Of a stretch of DNA of 64,000 nt, positions 1-12,139 are shown piece after piece. The stretch is from Siphonodentalium dalli (lineage: Eukaryota > Mollusca > Scaphopoda > Gadilida > Siphonodentaliidae): assembly GCA_032622095.1 (NCBI GenBank), contig CP136063.1:26166987-26230986 (forward strand). The letters are read 5' to 3'. Within the stretch, counting starts at the first letter, position 1. Every line of letters begins with the position of its first letter. A program made the position numbers and the translations under genes. The notes below the pieces were generated by a model. It searched no databases, was not told the origin of the DNA, and saw only the letters and a list, made by a program, of their open reading frames with translations.

Positions 1-99
1 CTCCAATGAATGGCAACAAGCCATATTTCTGACTAAATCCTGAAAAGTTACCCATAATACAGCTGTCATTAAGGGAGTCGATTACTTAAAGCATTACTG
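1..99. mobile_element. Hairpin MITE (CAGTAATG family), right half, cut by window edge
   Basis: This is the right arm of the hairpin MITE family that recurs about ten times in the window. The sequence runs from the family's central stem through GTTACCCATAAT to the terminus GCATTACTG followed by TA. The left arm lies outside the window. Confidence 0.85.
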
Positions 100-860
100 T
101 ACATGTGTAAAGTTGAGATCTGGTCGTGTTCCATCACAGAAGCAATTGGTACTTAATTGCGCACACACGTCATGGCTCGATATCAAGAACTCAGTGGGTG
201 ATCATTTTTTTGCCCTGCTATACGCTAGCTGCAGCGATGCATTCAACAAATACCCAGACAAATCTCTATTAAGATCGACATGAGACGATGATCAACAAAT
301 ACCCAGGCAAATCTCTATTAAGATCAACACGAGAATTTTATTTTAATAGTGGATTTTATCCATTGATTTCCTTCTTGGATCAAACATAACAGAATTTTCC
401 ATCCATACAAAAATATAGTATTGCCCCAGCTGTATTGCCCACTCTGTAAACTGAGTGTCAGGGTCATATGCCACTCTTGGCATTACACTTGTTAAGATTT
501 CTTAACATGCAATTTTTTCATTTTAATTTAAAGACACAGCATAGAGTAGGCATCTGCAGAGTGCACATGGTGGGGGGGGGGGGGGGGGTGTAATGTGATT
601 TGTGAACTAGCTTGCCAATGTCCATGACTTAATGAAGGTGAGTGACTTCTTTTATGCAGTGCAGTGATTTTTGAATAAAACAAATTTTGTATGGTTTCCT
701 TCCTGTACTAAAATGAATTGTGTTATTAAATATACTGGTGTGAGAAGCCCCCTCCTCTTTACATATTTTAATAATGTTGTTATTCACTTTTATTTCCAGG
801 AATTCCCATCAAGAGAAAAGCTCTAATTCAAAGAAAAAGTTAGTAATAAATTAATAATTG
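100..860. other. Gene-free stretch with poly-G tract
   Basis: I see no coding region here. There is a run of 17 G at 572-588 and a local near-duplication at about 241-330 in which AAATACCCAG and ATCTCTATTAAGATC each occur twice. The rest is AT-rich unique-looking sequence. Confidence 0.5.
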
Positions 861-864
861 TAGC

Positions 865-2732
865 AGGAGACGATGATTATTCCACCGTGGACGATTCTCA
901 AATGAGATGACTTTCCCACAAAAAATACACAAAAGCTACATCGATGTGGACAATTGGACATACAATGTACATGTACATGGAACCATCAGCAGCAGTCGAT
1001 GATAACTGATATGTCACATCCACCTACATGTAGTACTACTCGACAATGGGCAATGTGGAAATGCATTATTATTCCATGGTGGATGATTTTCATCAAAATA
1101 CAAATATGAAAACAATCTCACCTTCTACAACACTTATATTACCTGAACCATCAGTAGCAGTCGATTATAACTACATGGATATGTCACATCAGCCTACATT
1201 ACTCGATGGTGGACAAATTCAGAATCATCAGCAGAAGTCGATTATAGCTAAATATATATGTCACTCCCTCCTACACTCCTTGGTGGAGAATGTGGAAATG
1301 AACTACTGTACAACAGTGGACGATTTTCAGATGAGATATGATGTTCACGCAATAACTAATGGAGGATACATTGATATATTGCCTCAACCATCAGCAGCAG
1401 TCGATTATAACTACATGGATATGTCACATCCTCCTACATTACTCAACAGTGGACGATGTGGAAACAAACTACTATGCACCGGTGGACGATTTTCAAATGG
1501 GATGACGTTTGCAACAATTACTACACAAACGCTACATCAATGTATTAGAACAGACTACAACAACAGTGTCTGCACTGAACCATCAGCAGCAGTTGATTGT
1601 AGCTACGTAGATATGTCACACCATCCTACACTCCTCTGGACGATGTGGAAATGAACTACTTGTGCAAGAGTGGACGATTTTCAGATGAGATACGATGTTC
1701 ACGCAATAACTAATGGAGGATACATCGATATATTGCCTGAACCATCAGCAGCAGTCGATTATAACTTCATAGATATGTCACATCCTCCTACATTACTCAA
1801 CAGTGGATGATGTGGAAACGAACTACTATGCACCGGTGGACGATTTTCAAATGGGATGACGTACTACACAAACGCTACATCAATGTATTAGAACAGACTA
1901 CAACTAGTATCTACACTGAACCATCAGCAGCAGTTGATTGTAGCTACGTAGATGTGTCACATCCTCCTACACTCCTCGGTGGACGATGTGGAAATGAACT
2001 ACTATGCACCAGTGGACGATTTTCAGATGAGATATGATGTTCACGCAATTACTAATGGAGGATACATCGATATATTGCCTGAACCATCAGCAGCAGTCGA
2101 TTATAACTTCATAGATATGTCACATCCTCCTACATTACTCAACAGTGGATGATGTTGAAACGAACTACTATGCACTGGTGGACGATTTTCAAATGGGATG
2201 ACGTACTACACAAACGCTACATCAATGTATTAGAACAGACTACAACTAGTATCTACACTGAACCATCAGCAGCAGTTGATTGTAGCTACGTAGATGTGTC
2301 ACATCCTCCTACACTCCTCGGTGGACGATGTGGAAATGAACTACTATGCACCAGTGGACGATTTTCAGATGAGATATGATGTTCACGCAATTACTAATGG
2401 ACGATACATTGATATATTGCCTGAACCATCAGCAGCAGTCGATTATAACTTCATAGATATGTCACATCCTCCTACATTACTCAACAGTGGACGATGTGGA
2501 AATGAACTACTATTCCACGGTGGAAGATTATCTACAACTGGTATTCCTGAACAATCAACAGCAGTCAATAATAGCTACATATCCTCCTACACTACTTCAC
2601 TCTGGACGATGTGGAAATGCACTATTGTGCACTACAAAAGCTACATGGATGTATTAGAACCTTCTACATCTAGTAACACTCACCTTATGCAATGCTTGTA
2701 TTACAATACACATCAGCAGCAGTTGATAACTT
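865..2732. repeat. Degenerate satellite-like array, first block
   Basis: Repeated motifs CAGCAGCAGTCGATTATAAC, ATGTCACATCCTCCTAC and GTGGACGATTTTCAAATGAG recur throughout. Between about 1670 and 2500 the array has a regular higher-order unit of 342 bp made of alternating subunits of 164 and 178 bp. For example, CAGCAGCAG is found at 1746, 1924, 2088 and 2266. Because 342 is a multiple of three, short frames stay open across units and give look-alike peptides containing MSHPPTLL. All three forward frames are open in places, so I read this as DNA repetition rather than a protein gene. Confidence 0.8.
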
Positions 2733-3352
2733 AATTGTGACCCGCCATATAAAATCCAGTTGGAAGTCGGGATTTTTTTACCCTGTGCCAATATTATTTG
2801 GTGTGGCTAATGTTGATAAATGACCCAGACAAAGGGACAATAAAGTCAGTCTATAGATTTTTTACCCTGTGCCAATGCATTCTCTTATATATGCGAGTCG
2901 ACCATAGGTCGCCTCGCATATATAAGAGAATGCATTGGCCTAACAATTTTTTATCATGTTTTTTAAATAAATGTTTCTTACAATTTTTAGGACATACAAT
3001 AAAAAAACATCCATTACCCTGCAGGGAGCCCCACACATATATAGAAGCACCCTTGCTCATGTTAGTCTGGGGCTCTGTATGGGTGAAATAATAAAATTGT
3101 CAAAGAATACAAGAACAAATTATTAAAATTGTAAAAAATTGTCAGGCCAATGCATTCTCTTATATATGCGAGGCGACCTATGGTCGACTCGCATATATAA
3201 GAGAATGCATTGGCACAGGGTAAAAAATCTATAGACTGACTTTATTGTCCCTTTGTCTGGGTCATTTATCAACATTAGCCACACCAAATAATATTGGCAC
3301 AGGGTAAAAAAATCCCGACTTCCAACTGGATTTGATATGGCGGGTCACAATT
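2733..3352. mobile_element. 620-bp long-inverted-repeat DNA element
   Basis: The termini AATTGTGACCCGCC and GGCGGGTCACAATT begin arms of about 200 bp that are almost identical in reverse complement; I found one mismatch near the outer end. Each arm carries ACCCTGTGCCAAT twice. The centre is a double-hairpin element (2864-3221). The element interrupts a satellite unit, which continues on both sides with GATAAC on the left and GATATGTC on the right. No clean target duplication was found and no transposase is encoded. Superfamily unknown. Confidence 0.75.
2864..3221. repeat. Double-hairpin element, copy 1
   Basis: The element starts ACCCTGTGCC and ends GGCACAGGGT. Each end holds a 69-bp palindrome with 27-bp arms starting GCCAATGCATTCTC around a 15-bp core, TCGACCATAGGTCGC or its reverse complement. 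The two palindromes face each other across about 200 bp of AT-rich spacer. Related copies lie at 9093-9463 and 40069-40297, with single hairpins at about 20902-20980 and 62419-62478. Confidence 0.8.
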
Positions 3353-5330
3353 GATATGTCGACATCCACCTACACTACCCGATGGTGGACAATGCGGAAA
3401 TGCACTATTATGCACTACAAATACTACACACAACAGCTACATCAATGAGCCGACTACAACTAGTATCACTGAACCAGCAGCAGTTGATGGTAGCTACATA
3501 GTGTCGCATCCGCCTAACCCAATCCTAGGTGGACGAGTTCAAAATCCATTATTATTCCACAGTGGACGAGTTCAAAATCAATTATTATTCAATGGTGGAA
3601 GAGTTCAAAATATATTATTATTCCACGGTGGACGAGTTCAAAATCCATTATTATTCCACGGTGGACGAGTTCAAACTCTATTTTTATTCCACGGTAGACG
3701 AGTTCAAAATCCATTATTATTCCACGGTGGATGAGTTCAAAATCCATTATTATTCCATAGTGGACGAGTTCAAAATATTATAATTCCACGGTGGACGAGT
3801 TCAAAATCCATTATTATTCCACAGTGGACGAGTTCAAAATCATTATTATTCCACGGTGGATCTGACTGATACGTCACATTTTCCTGACCCACTCCACGAT
3901 CTGGAAATGCACTGTTACTCCACGGTGGATGATTGTCAAATGAGATATGATGTTCACACAATTATTGATGGAGGTTACATTGAACGGTCAGGTCAGCAGC
4001 AGTCGATTATAACTACATGCATGTCACATCCGCTTATACTACTCTGGACGATGTGGAAATGCACTACATTGCAACAGTGTACAATTTTCAAATGAGACGA
4101 CATTCACACCAATACTACAAACAGCTACATCGATGTAATTGAGCCGACTACAACTAGCACTAGTATCACTGAACCATCAGCAGCAGTCGATTATAACTAC
4201 ATGCATGTCACATCCGCTTATACTACTCTGGACGATGTGGAAATGCACTACATTGCAACAGTGTACAATTTTCAAATGAGATGACTTTCACACAAATACT
4301 TATAAAAGAGCTACATCAATGTAATAGAACCGACAACAACTAGCACTGAACTACACGATGGTGGACGATGTAGAATTACAATATTATGCAACAGTGGACG
4401 ATTTTCAAATGAGATGACTTTCACACAAATAATATACAAAAGATACATCGATGTATTAGAACTGACTACAACTAGTATCACTGAACCATCAGTAGCAGTC
4501 GATGGTAGATACATGGTGTCGCGTATTACTAACCCAGTTCAAGGTGGACGATTTCAAAATCTATTATTATTCCATGGTGGACGATTCTCAAATGAGATGA
4601 CTTTCTCGATTTAGACAATGTGGACATACAATGTACATGTACATGGAACCATCAGCAGCAGTCGATGATAACTGATATTCACATCCACCTACATGTAGTA
4701 CTACTCGATGATGGGCGATGTAGAAATGCATTATTATCCCATGGTGGATGATTTTCATCAAAAAAGCAAATATGAAAACAATCTCACCTTCTACAACACT
4801 TATATTACCTGACCAATCAGCAGCAGTCGATTATAACTACATGGATATGTCACATCCTTCTTCACTACTCGACGGTAGACGATGTGCACTACAAATACTA
4901 CACAAAAGCTACATCTATGTATCAGAACCTTCTACAACGATGGTAGCTACATATACATGGTGTTGCATCCTTCTACACCACTCCAAGGTGGACGAGTTCA
5001 AAATCTATAAGGAATATGGTCCCATAATAACAGTCGATGATAACTACAGAGATACATGTATGTCACATCCTCCAACACTACTCAATGGTGGACGATGTGG
5101 AAATGCACTACTATGCAACGGTGGACAATTTTGAGATGAGGTACATGTATGACGATCACACAATTCCTGATGGAAGCTACATCGATTTATTGCTACAATC
5201 GTCAACAGTAGTCGATGATAACTACATGGATATGTCACATTCCCCTGACCACTCCACTCTGGACGATGTTGGAATGCACTATTACTCTACACAGGACGAT
5301 TTTTAAATGAGATATGACATTCACACTAAT
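3353..5330. repeat. Degenerate satellite-like array, second block
   Basis: The array continues after the inserted element, with the same CAGCAGCAGTCGAT, CTACATGGATATGTCACATC and GTGGACGAT words at irregular spacing. A segment around 4020-4110 is repeated almost exactly around 4196-4280. The stretch near 4560-4860 strongly resembles 880-1180, so parts of the array have been duplicated over long distance. Confidence 0.75.
3529..3860. repeat. 33-bp minisatellite within the array
   Basis: About ten tandem copies of a 33-bp unit built on GGACGAGTTCAAAATCC plus ATTATTATTCCACGG. The unit length is a multiple of three, so two frames stay open and yield repeats such as GRVQNPLLFHG. The unit looks like a local amplification of the GTGGACGA motif of the surrounding satellite. 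Confidence 0.85.
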
Positions 5331-5760
5331 ACTATAATGGGGGTTACATTACCAGAATGTTCATCAATACATTTACTCGCAGGGTCCAAATATAAAGCAT
5401 ACAGTACGGAATAAGAGTACAGAGTGGACAATTATGCTAAATGGAAGCAAGACTATTTGAAATGCTATAAGGTCAATCATATATATTTCTAAAATTTTGC
5501 ACTGTTTGTTGTCATAGGAGTTACCAAACAGACTTCAAGAAACATGTTTGGACTATCTGTTTCTGATCTGAATAAAGGCTCCAGCAATTCTGATAGGCCT
5601 GTAGCATAAATTTCTTGACAATTCCACTTTTTAAATAAACATAGACCCATATAAGCACCATACAAGGTGGTAACTTAACCAAAAATTAATAAGCATACAG
5701 GTAGGCTTATTTGGATCCCAAGAGTATTACCTATTCCAGATGAGGTGATGTGGGCCGTTG
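5331..5760. other. Gene-free gap in the array
   Basis: No gene and no clear repeat is visible. This AT-rich stretch separates the main satellite block from a short remnant after 5760. Confidence 0.4.
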
Positions 5761-6450
5761 ATAACTACAAAAATATGCCGCATCCTTCTAACCTACACCA
5801 CCCTGGACGATGGTTGAAATCCACTACTATGAAACGGTGGACAATTTTCGAATGAGATGACGGTCACACAAATACTAATGGAGGATACATGTAGATCGAT
5901 GTATTGTCTGAACCTTCTACAAAGAGTATCACTGAACCATCAACGGCAGTCGATCACTACATGTACATGGTATCACATCTCTCTAACCCACTCCAATGTG
6001 GACGAGTTAAAAATCCATTATTATTCTACAGTGGATGATTTTCATCATAATATCAGTGAATATGGAAGATATCTCACCTTCTGCAATACTTATATTATAT
6101 AACACATCAGCAGCGGTCGATGGCAACTACAGTAATGCTCTAATTAATCGACCTCTTAACGACGGCAGAATTATGGGTAACTTTTCACCGAGAGCTTTCC
6201 GATGAATGGCAACAAGCCATATTTCTGACTAAATCCTGAAAAGTTACCCATAATTCTGCCGTCGTTAAGAGGTTGATTAATTAGAGCATTACTGTACATG
6301 TACATGGATGTGTCACATTCACATCCTTCTAACCTAATCCACTCAGGAAGATGTTGAAATCCACTACTAGGTAACGGTGGACGATTTGCAAATGAGATGA
6401 CGTTCACACTAATATTAATGATTGCTAGATCGATGTATTCCCAAAAACAA
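5761..6450. repeat. Satellite-array remnant, interrupted by a MITE
   Basis: Degraded copies of the array motifs (ACGGTGGACAATTTTC, GATACATG, AATCCATTATTATTC) continue to about 6450. A hairpin MITE lies inside at 6130-6294, and array motifs resume after it (GGTGGACGATTTGCAAATGA). Confidence 0.65.
6130..6294. mobile_element. Hairpin MITE (CAGTAATG family)
   Basis: The element begins CAGTAATGCTCTAATTAATC after a TA and ends GCATTACTG before a TA. The left arm is shortened inside GTAACTTTTC, so the copy is 165 bp instead of about 213 bp. The TA duplication and CAGT start suggest mobilisation by a Tc1/mariner-like transposase. Confidence 0.85.
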
Positions 6451-6465
6451 CTTTTGGGCATAAAA

Positions 6466-6600
6466 ACAGGGGGGGGGGGGGGTCTGCAAAAAAATTCCGT
6501 ATATAGGGCCGGGGTGGGTGGGTGGTCCAGAGGCGGAAAAAATGGTGCTTGTAAATTTTTTCCAAAATGGTTTTTTTTCAAACAATTTACAAGTACTGAC
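6466..6600. repeat. G-rich dispersed repeat
   Basis: A run of G followed by GTCTGCAAAAAAATTCCG and GGGGTGGGTGGGTGGTCC. Similar G-run, GGTGGGT and GGAAAAAA combinations occur at 7985-8120, 46170-46250 and 46549-46702, so this is a dispersed family of unknown class. Confidence 0.5.
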
Positions 6601-7980
6601 CATGTAATGTTGTTTGTAAGCATGTTAGTACCATGCTTGTTGGTATAGGGCTATATAGGCAGCTAAAGTGACTCTTTTAGCCTCAGATTTAGCAACATTC
6701 TGGATTTCACAGTATCCCGGACCACTTCAAAGTGGACCACCGTATTAACGTTCAGGAAACTTATGATCAACGGAAGAAATATTTAGTAACAAAATTAATA
6801 TATTACCCAGTTGTATTATCTGAATAAAAGTAATAAAACAAAAAAACTCTATTACAAATTGGATACTACATGGTGAATACTCAATGATGACTACTAGTAG
6901 ATATCATTAACCTGATTGTTGCATAACATGAAATTGAAAAGGGTATCTCATAGATTTCTAATGTCTGAAATACTGTCTTGTTCTGGCATGTAGTCAAATT
7001 CATTCCTTCTGCTTATTTCTCATCTTGAATGATTGCAAGTAATGTTAATTTGCAACAATTATCCAAATAAAACTGAATTGGTTATGATGAATGACATTAC
7101 TGTTTACTGCTCAGACAATCCCAAATGAAGGTGACGCTATTCTCATTGAATTTCCGAACTTAATACATCTGGGAGCTTTACTGCTCAACAAGACGAAACT
7201 AAAATACTAATTGTATACTGTTATCACTTACAAATAGATGAACTGAAATAATGTGATGCATTCAGATGCATTGAGAAATGACATTCAATTCTTCATTCTG
7301 GTCTATCACCATACCAAACCACATCAAAATTTGACAACCGACACTTAACTTATATTGCAAAAACTTTGTATGGACTGAATTTCATAAAGTCGAACAGGGC
7401 CCATAACTCTGGTAGGCATTGGTGGTCACAAGCCGCGATATTATGCATATTCGTCCCCAATTTCTGGTCCGTCACCATGCCATAGGGCATCAAATATGAC
7501 AACTGACTCTTGAGTTAAAATTCAAAATGTTTGTACGGACAGACGGCTCGAGACGTCAACTATATACCCGCCGACTAATATCGGGCAGTATAATAACCAT
7601 ATATCTATGTGTATACATAACCAAAAAACAATTCCCCTCCCCACCCCATCCCGTTGGATAAGACTAAAGAGTTCTTTGATCATGCACATATAATTGTGGA
7701 ACCCCTGACCTGTTTACCACTATTTACACTGGCCAGTGTTCTCTGTCAGACACAACACACTCGATATATTAAGGCTATAATGGGGTCTAGGGCAATTTGT
7801 GACATATAGTGTACCTACACAATGCTTAATTAATATTGTTAGATACTGAAAACACCAGGAAACACATGGAAATACAGTATATTTTTCATTTTTCTGATCT
7901 GTGTTTAACAATTAGTAAGGCAGTTAACACAGTTATTGAAGAACGGCTAAAAAAAAACCTCTGAAATTTTGATAAAAACA
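6601..7980. other. Gene-free stretch
   Basis: No convincing gene. The part from about 7300 to 7570 has the phrasing of a dispersed repeat (AGTCGAACAGGGCCCATAAC, then ACGGACAGACGG). The remainder is AT-rich. Confidence 0.35.
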
Positions 7981-7984
7981 TGAG

Positions 7985-8125
7985 AAACGGGGGGTGGGTC
8001 CCCAAAATTTTGGAGGAAAAAAATATTTTTTTTGCAAAAATGGGGTGGTGGGTCCCTCGAGGTCGGAAAAAACCTTTTTGGGCCCTATATGTGCAATTTT
8101 TTTCCAGACCCCCCCCCCCTGATAA
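7985..8125. repeat. G-rich dispersed repeat, ending in C-run
   Basis: GGGGGGTGGGTCCCC near the start, GGGGTGGTGGGTCCC in the middle and a run of C at the end. The same layout is seen at 46549-46702. No coding content. Confidence 0.5.
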
Positions 8126-9092
8126 AAATGCCATTAATTTATAGCAGGATTAAAGAGAAAATCAAGTGGCTTGAGAATTCATATGGAAAGCGTCCTCGAA
8201 AACATGGAAGAACAAACAACCAGGATGTATATAAGCTACATCCTGGTTAGTACTAGCTACATCCTGGTCAGGTGGTGGCAAATTGTTTGTTAAATGTACA
8301 GACAAATTGTAAAAGATCAAACAAATATAAAAATTCAGCGATATATATAAGCCTTCAAATATTCTCATTTTACATATAAATTTATATTGATTTTATATTG
8401 TCAGAATAAAATGTGTACATACGTGTTCCTTGATTTCCTTACTCCTTAGATATAATGGATAGTTATGATTGGATTGAATATATTTTATTGTAGTGACATG
8501 TGTATAAATAGAATACAAGAGTTATGTTACATGTCCAATACACCCAGCTGTTAAGGCCTGTAAGTCACTTTAAGTCCAATATTTACATTAAATTGCATTG
8601 CGTAGTGTCGAAACTATGGACTGTCTCCTCGAATGCTTTATGTACAAATTTTGATGTCTGACATCATTAAATAGCCAGCCATGAAACTAAGAAGTCAACT
8701 CTGATATCAGTCATTGTACGCTTTACATGACAAAATGAAATGTAGTTCATCTTCAACACTGTTCCTGTTGCAAAATACACAAAACCGTTCTCTTCCACCT
8801 GCCGGTTTCAACACGCAATGGTAGTATTCCACACCTTAACTATGAGACTTCTTGAAAGCTAAATATGATCGCCCAATAAGAAAGTCAAACTCAGTTCAAT
8901 ACACCACATTTATAAGTATGTCATACTGACCTCTATATATATTAAATGTCGTTATACTACACCCTCTCTGTAACAATGATGCTGCCACTTCAACAGCTTG
9001 ACATTATGCCAACCAGAAGGCAATTCTATATATAAACATAGAATGGCAGTTAAGTACATGAATTTTAACCTTTTACTTTAATTATTTTTTTT
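8126..9092. other. Gene-free stretch
   Basis: A small repeat of GCTACATCCTGGT occurs at about 8232-8272, with its inverse ACCAGGATG just before it. I see nothing else of note. Confidence 0.35.
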
Positions 9093-9463
9093 ACCCTGTG
9101 CCAATGCATTCTCTTATATATGCAAGTCGACCATAGGTCACCTTGCATATATAAGAGAATGCATTGGCCTAACAATATTTTATCATGTTTTTTAAATAAA
9201 TGTTTCTTACAATTTTTAGGACATAAAATAAAAAAACATCCATTACCCTGCAGGGAGCCCCACACATATATAGAAGCATATAGAAGAGTGTCGTCTGCTC
9301 ATGTTTGTCTGGGGCTCTGTATGGGTGAAATTATAAGATTGTTAAAGAATACAATTTTTTTTTTATTAAAATTGTAAAAATTGTTAGGCCAATGCATTCT
9401 CTTATATATGCGAGGCGACCTATGGTCGACTCGCATATATAAGAGAATGCATTGGCACAGGGT
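9093..9463. repeat. Double-hairpin element, copy 2
   Basis: Starts ACCCTGTGCC and ends GGCACAGGGT, with a 69-bp palindrome at each end as in copy 1 and the spacer words TTTTTAAATAAATG and CTGCAGGGAGCCCC. It is followed by AAAAAAATCCCGACTT, which also follows copy 1, so this is a truncated remnant of the same 620-bp outer element. Confidence 0.8.
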
Positions 9464-9489
9464 AAAAAAATCCCGACTTATATAGTATG

Positions 9490-9545
9490 TCGCACATTGG
9501 CTGAATGAAGCCCCCTGACAGTGAATTCACCCGCTGGGGACACCA
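9490..9545. repeat. Fragment of the CCCAGAGGG foldback family
   Basis: GCTGAATGAAGCCCC and GGGGACACCATTC resemble the stem of the foldback elements at 37733 and 53336. A second fragment lies at about 10128-10205 (GAATGAAGTCCCCAGAGGGT and CTCTGGGGACATCATT). Confidence 0.5.
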
Positions 9546-9579
9546 TTCTTCTTAGGCCTCAACTGCTAAGAGAGACCTA

Positions 9580-10073
9580 CAGTCATGCCCTAAATAATCA
9601 GCTCCTCAACCACGGCAGAATTATGGGTAATTTTTCAGGATTTAGTCAGAAATATGGCTTGTTGCCACCCACCCCCCCCCATCCCGCCACCCATAGTATC
9701 TTATGCGCCACAGGCGCCCGTATAGAGGCTACTGCCCACATAAATAAGTAGTATGTTGTGAGCCCACCCACCCCCCCCCCCCCCCATCCCGCCACCCATA
9801 GTATCTTATGCGCCACAGGCGCCCGTATAGAGGCTACTGCCCACATAAATAAGTAGTATGATGTGAGCCCACCCACCCCCCCCATCCCGCCACCCATAGT
9901 ATCTTATGCGCCACAGGCGCCCGTATAGAGGCTACTGCCCACATAAATAAGTAGTACTCACTGAGAGCTTTCGAATGAGTGGCAACAAGCCATAAATGTA
10001 TTTCCAACTAAATCCTGAAAAGTTACCCACAATTATGCTGTGGTTAAGGAGTCGATTATTTAGGGCATTACGG
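9580..10073. mobile_element. Hairpin MITE carrying an internal tandem repeat
   Basis: The left arm begins CAGTCATGCCC after TA and the right arm ends GGGCATTACGG before TA. Between the arms, 9665-9955 holds three tandem units of about 100 bp. Each has CCCACCC, a C-run, CATCCCGCCACCCATAG and GCGCCACAGGCGCCCGTATAG. The hairpin loop has therefore been expanded by foreign or amplified sequence. Confidence 0.8.
9665..9955. repeat. Three-unit minisatellite inside the MITE loop
   Basis: Units are separated by C-runs of different length. Each includes the perfect hairpin GGCGCCxGTGGCGCC-like core (GCGCCACAGGCGC) and ends in AAATAAGTAGTA. The units are nearly identical, which suggests recent amplification. 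Confidence 0.8.
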
Positions 10074-10463
10074 TAATAAACTATATACATTAATTTTAAC
10101 CTTTTACATTGGTATCAAGTCTGAATATATAGCATGTCTGACATTTGCTGAATGAAGTCCCCAGAGGGTGAATTTATTGACGCTATCCCTCTGGGGACAT
10201 CATTTTAATTAATAAGAAACTTTTCTGGACTCGTATCCATTATTTGATACCCACAAAAACTCTTACATGTAAGTAATTCTAAGTAATCTAGGATAGGACA
10301 CGATTTATAGATACATGTATATCATACTATATGGAACTACATGTACATTTAGTGAATTGTAGTCAAATATGAAACTGGTAGCATCACAAACAGAACCAGC
10401 TCTTAATTGTGAGATAAACACAGCCATATCCATCATAACTACAGTTTCAATCCTCATACCATA

Positions 10464-10922
10464 CCGCCCTGGGAATTAGCCTAGGCAATAGGCAATGCCT
10501 AGGTAAAAGCAGAGGCAAAATCAGTTTGGCAATATAATTGCCTCGGTAAAACAAGTTCATTGGGTTACTAAAATTGATTTGTGTCTATCAGAAATAGAAC
10601 CTCTTTAGCCAAAATGACTTCCTTAAATCACTCTTTACATATAATGTCCTAAAATTGTTTCCATGGCACTGGGCCATTAACTAGCTACTAAAGGGCACTA
10701 GTTTTGGAGATGATTTGTGGAATGTATATATATGATGAGTATAGTGGCCTGGAAATGTTCTCCAAAATAACTAAGAATTTCAGGTTATTATTGAATCATA
10801 TTGATTTGAGATGGCAATATTGTTGCAAAATTGCCTAGGTAAAATCTGTTTTTGCCTAGGCTGATTTCTTTCACCTAGGCAAAAATATTTCCTAGGCAAA
10901 TTTTCCTTAATTCCCAGGGCGG
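10464..10922. mobile_element. 459-bp TIR element (CCGCCCTGGGAATT)
   Basis: Terminal inverted repeats CCGCCCTGGGAATTA and TTAATTCCCAGGGCGG are flanked by the direct repeat CCATA on both sides. The interior is rich in CCTAGGC and GCCTAGG words, which add self-complementarity. No coding capacity. The apparent 5-bp duplication does not settle the superfamily. Confidence 0.65.
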
Positions 10923-11187
10923 CCATAAACAGTGGTGATGTTAATGAACTTAAGGAATCTGTTAATAACAGGAAGATTTTCATCAATGAATGAGAGGATG
11001 AGTTCCCTGTCTGACCACATAAGAGAACTAACCGGTTTACTAGAGACATGAGGTCAATAGATTCTGCTTAGATAATGTAAAGGATAACGATTTGGCCATA
11101 CTTTTCTATAAGGCCAAAATAAAAAAGACCTGTTTCTGGTGACCCGCCCGCGGCTGCAGAGACTCCAGACAAGATGGCGTCCAGGTA
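10923..11187. other. Gene-free spacer
   Basis: No gene, splice-framed exon or repeat recognised between the two elements. Confidence 0.3.
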
Positions 11188-11399
11188 TAGTAATGCCCTA
11201 AATAATTGACTCCTTAACCACAGCAGAATTATGGGTAATCTTTCAGGATTTAGTCGGAAATATGGCTTGTTGCCATTCATTGGAAAGCTTGCAGTGAGAG
11301 CTTTCCGATGAATGGCAACAAGCCATATTTCCGACTAAATCCTGAAAAATTACCCAAAATTCTGCTGTGGTTAAGGAGTCAATTATTTGGGCATTACTG
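11188..11399. mobile_element. Hairpin MITE (CAGTAATG family)
   Basis: A full-length copy of about 212 bp with TAGTAATGCCC at the left after TA and GGGCATTACTG at the right before TA. The arms are near-perfect reverse complements through GGCAACAAGCC and AGAGCTTTCC at the hairpin tip. Confidence 0.9.
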
Positions 11400-11689
11400 T
11401 ATATGCAGCAGACCTCGACAAAGATTGGGGTTTATATCAAATATCAAATACTGTAAGTTACAATTGCATTAGCATCCAATGAATAACCTTCGGGGGTTTC
11501 AATTTTGTGTGCACAGGTGACCATCTGTAACACGTGTTTTTCTTGATTAGTTGCACGGTCATGATGATCAAAGACATCTGCCGATGAAGCTTTGCGCTTT
11601 GATGTACAACATGTTTGTGAGCAATGGTACTGATTCGATACATTGTGTTATCATAATTATTATCCGATTCACATGCCCCCTTCCCTACC

Positions 11690-11945
11690 CCAAGTGTCCA
11701 TTAGCATCGCGGTGTATTTGCCGTTCGGGGCGCGATGTCAGAGTTTGTAACTGCAGTTGAGCACCGCAGCGTAACGGCAAGTACACCGCAGCCAAACGGC
11801 AAATACACTGCAGCCGAACAGCAAGTACACCGTGGCCGAAAGGCAACTACAACACGGCCGAATGGCATGTACACTGTGGTTAGATTTCTGGTTTGTATTG
11901 TAAATTGTCTTTTTTCATTTTAATGAACGTACACCGCAGCAACTA
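11690..11945. mobile_element. Partial copy of the CCCYGCTGGAC element
   Basis: AAGTGTCCATTAGCATCGCG, the repeated AAGTACACCG and CGGCCGAA words, and GATTTCTGGTTTGTATTG match the interiors of the complete elements at 15248-15571 and 37055-37373. Both termini are missing or degraded here. Confidence 0.6.
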
Positions 11946-12139
11946 AATAAATAAACTTCAGTGGTCAGATAAATTTCAGTGGTCAGTGGTAGCGAGCAGA
12001 CGTGTTCTGATTCTTGCCAAGTTATTCATGCATAACTAACAGGCTACTGGTGCCTGGAGCTAGCATTTTAACATGTAGAATTTGTTTATAAACTTGGATA
12101 ATCTTCGAATATTGATGGATATAATTTAAATATTTTGTT

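Noticed and set aside
1046-2734. Several open frames of 60-200 codons as a repeat protein gene
   Set aside because: They follow the satellite period, occur in more than one frame, and lack splice sites or a stable domain.
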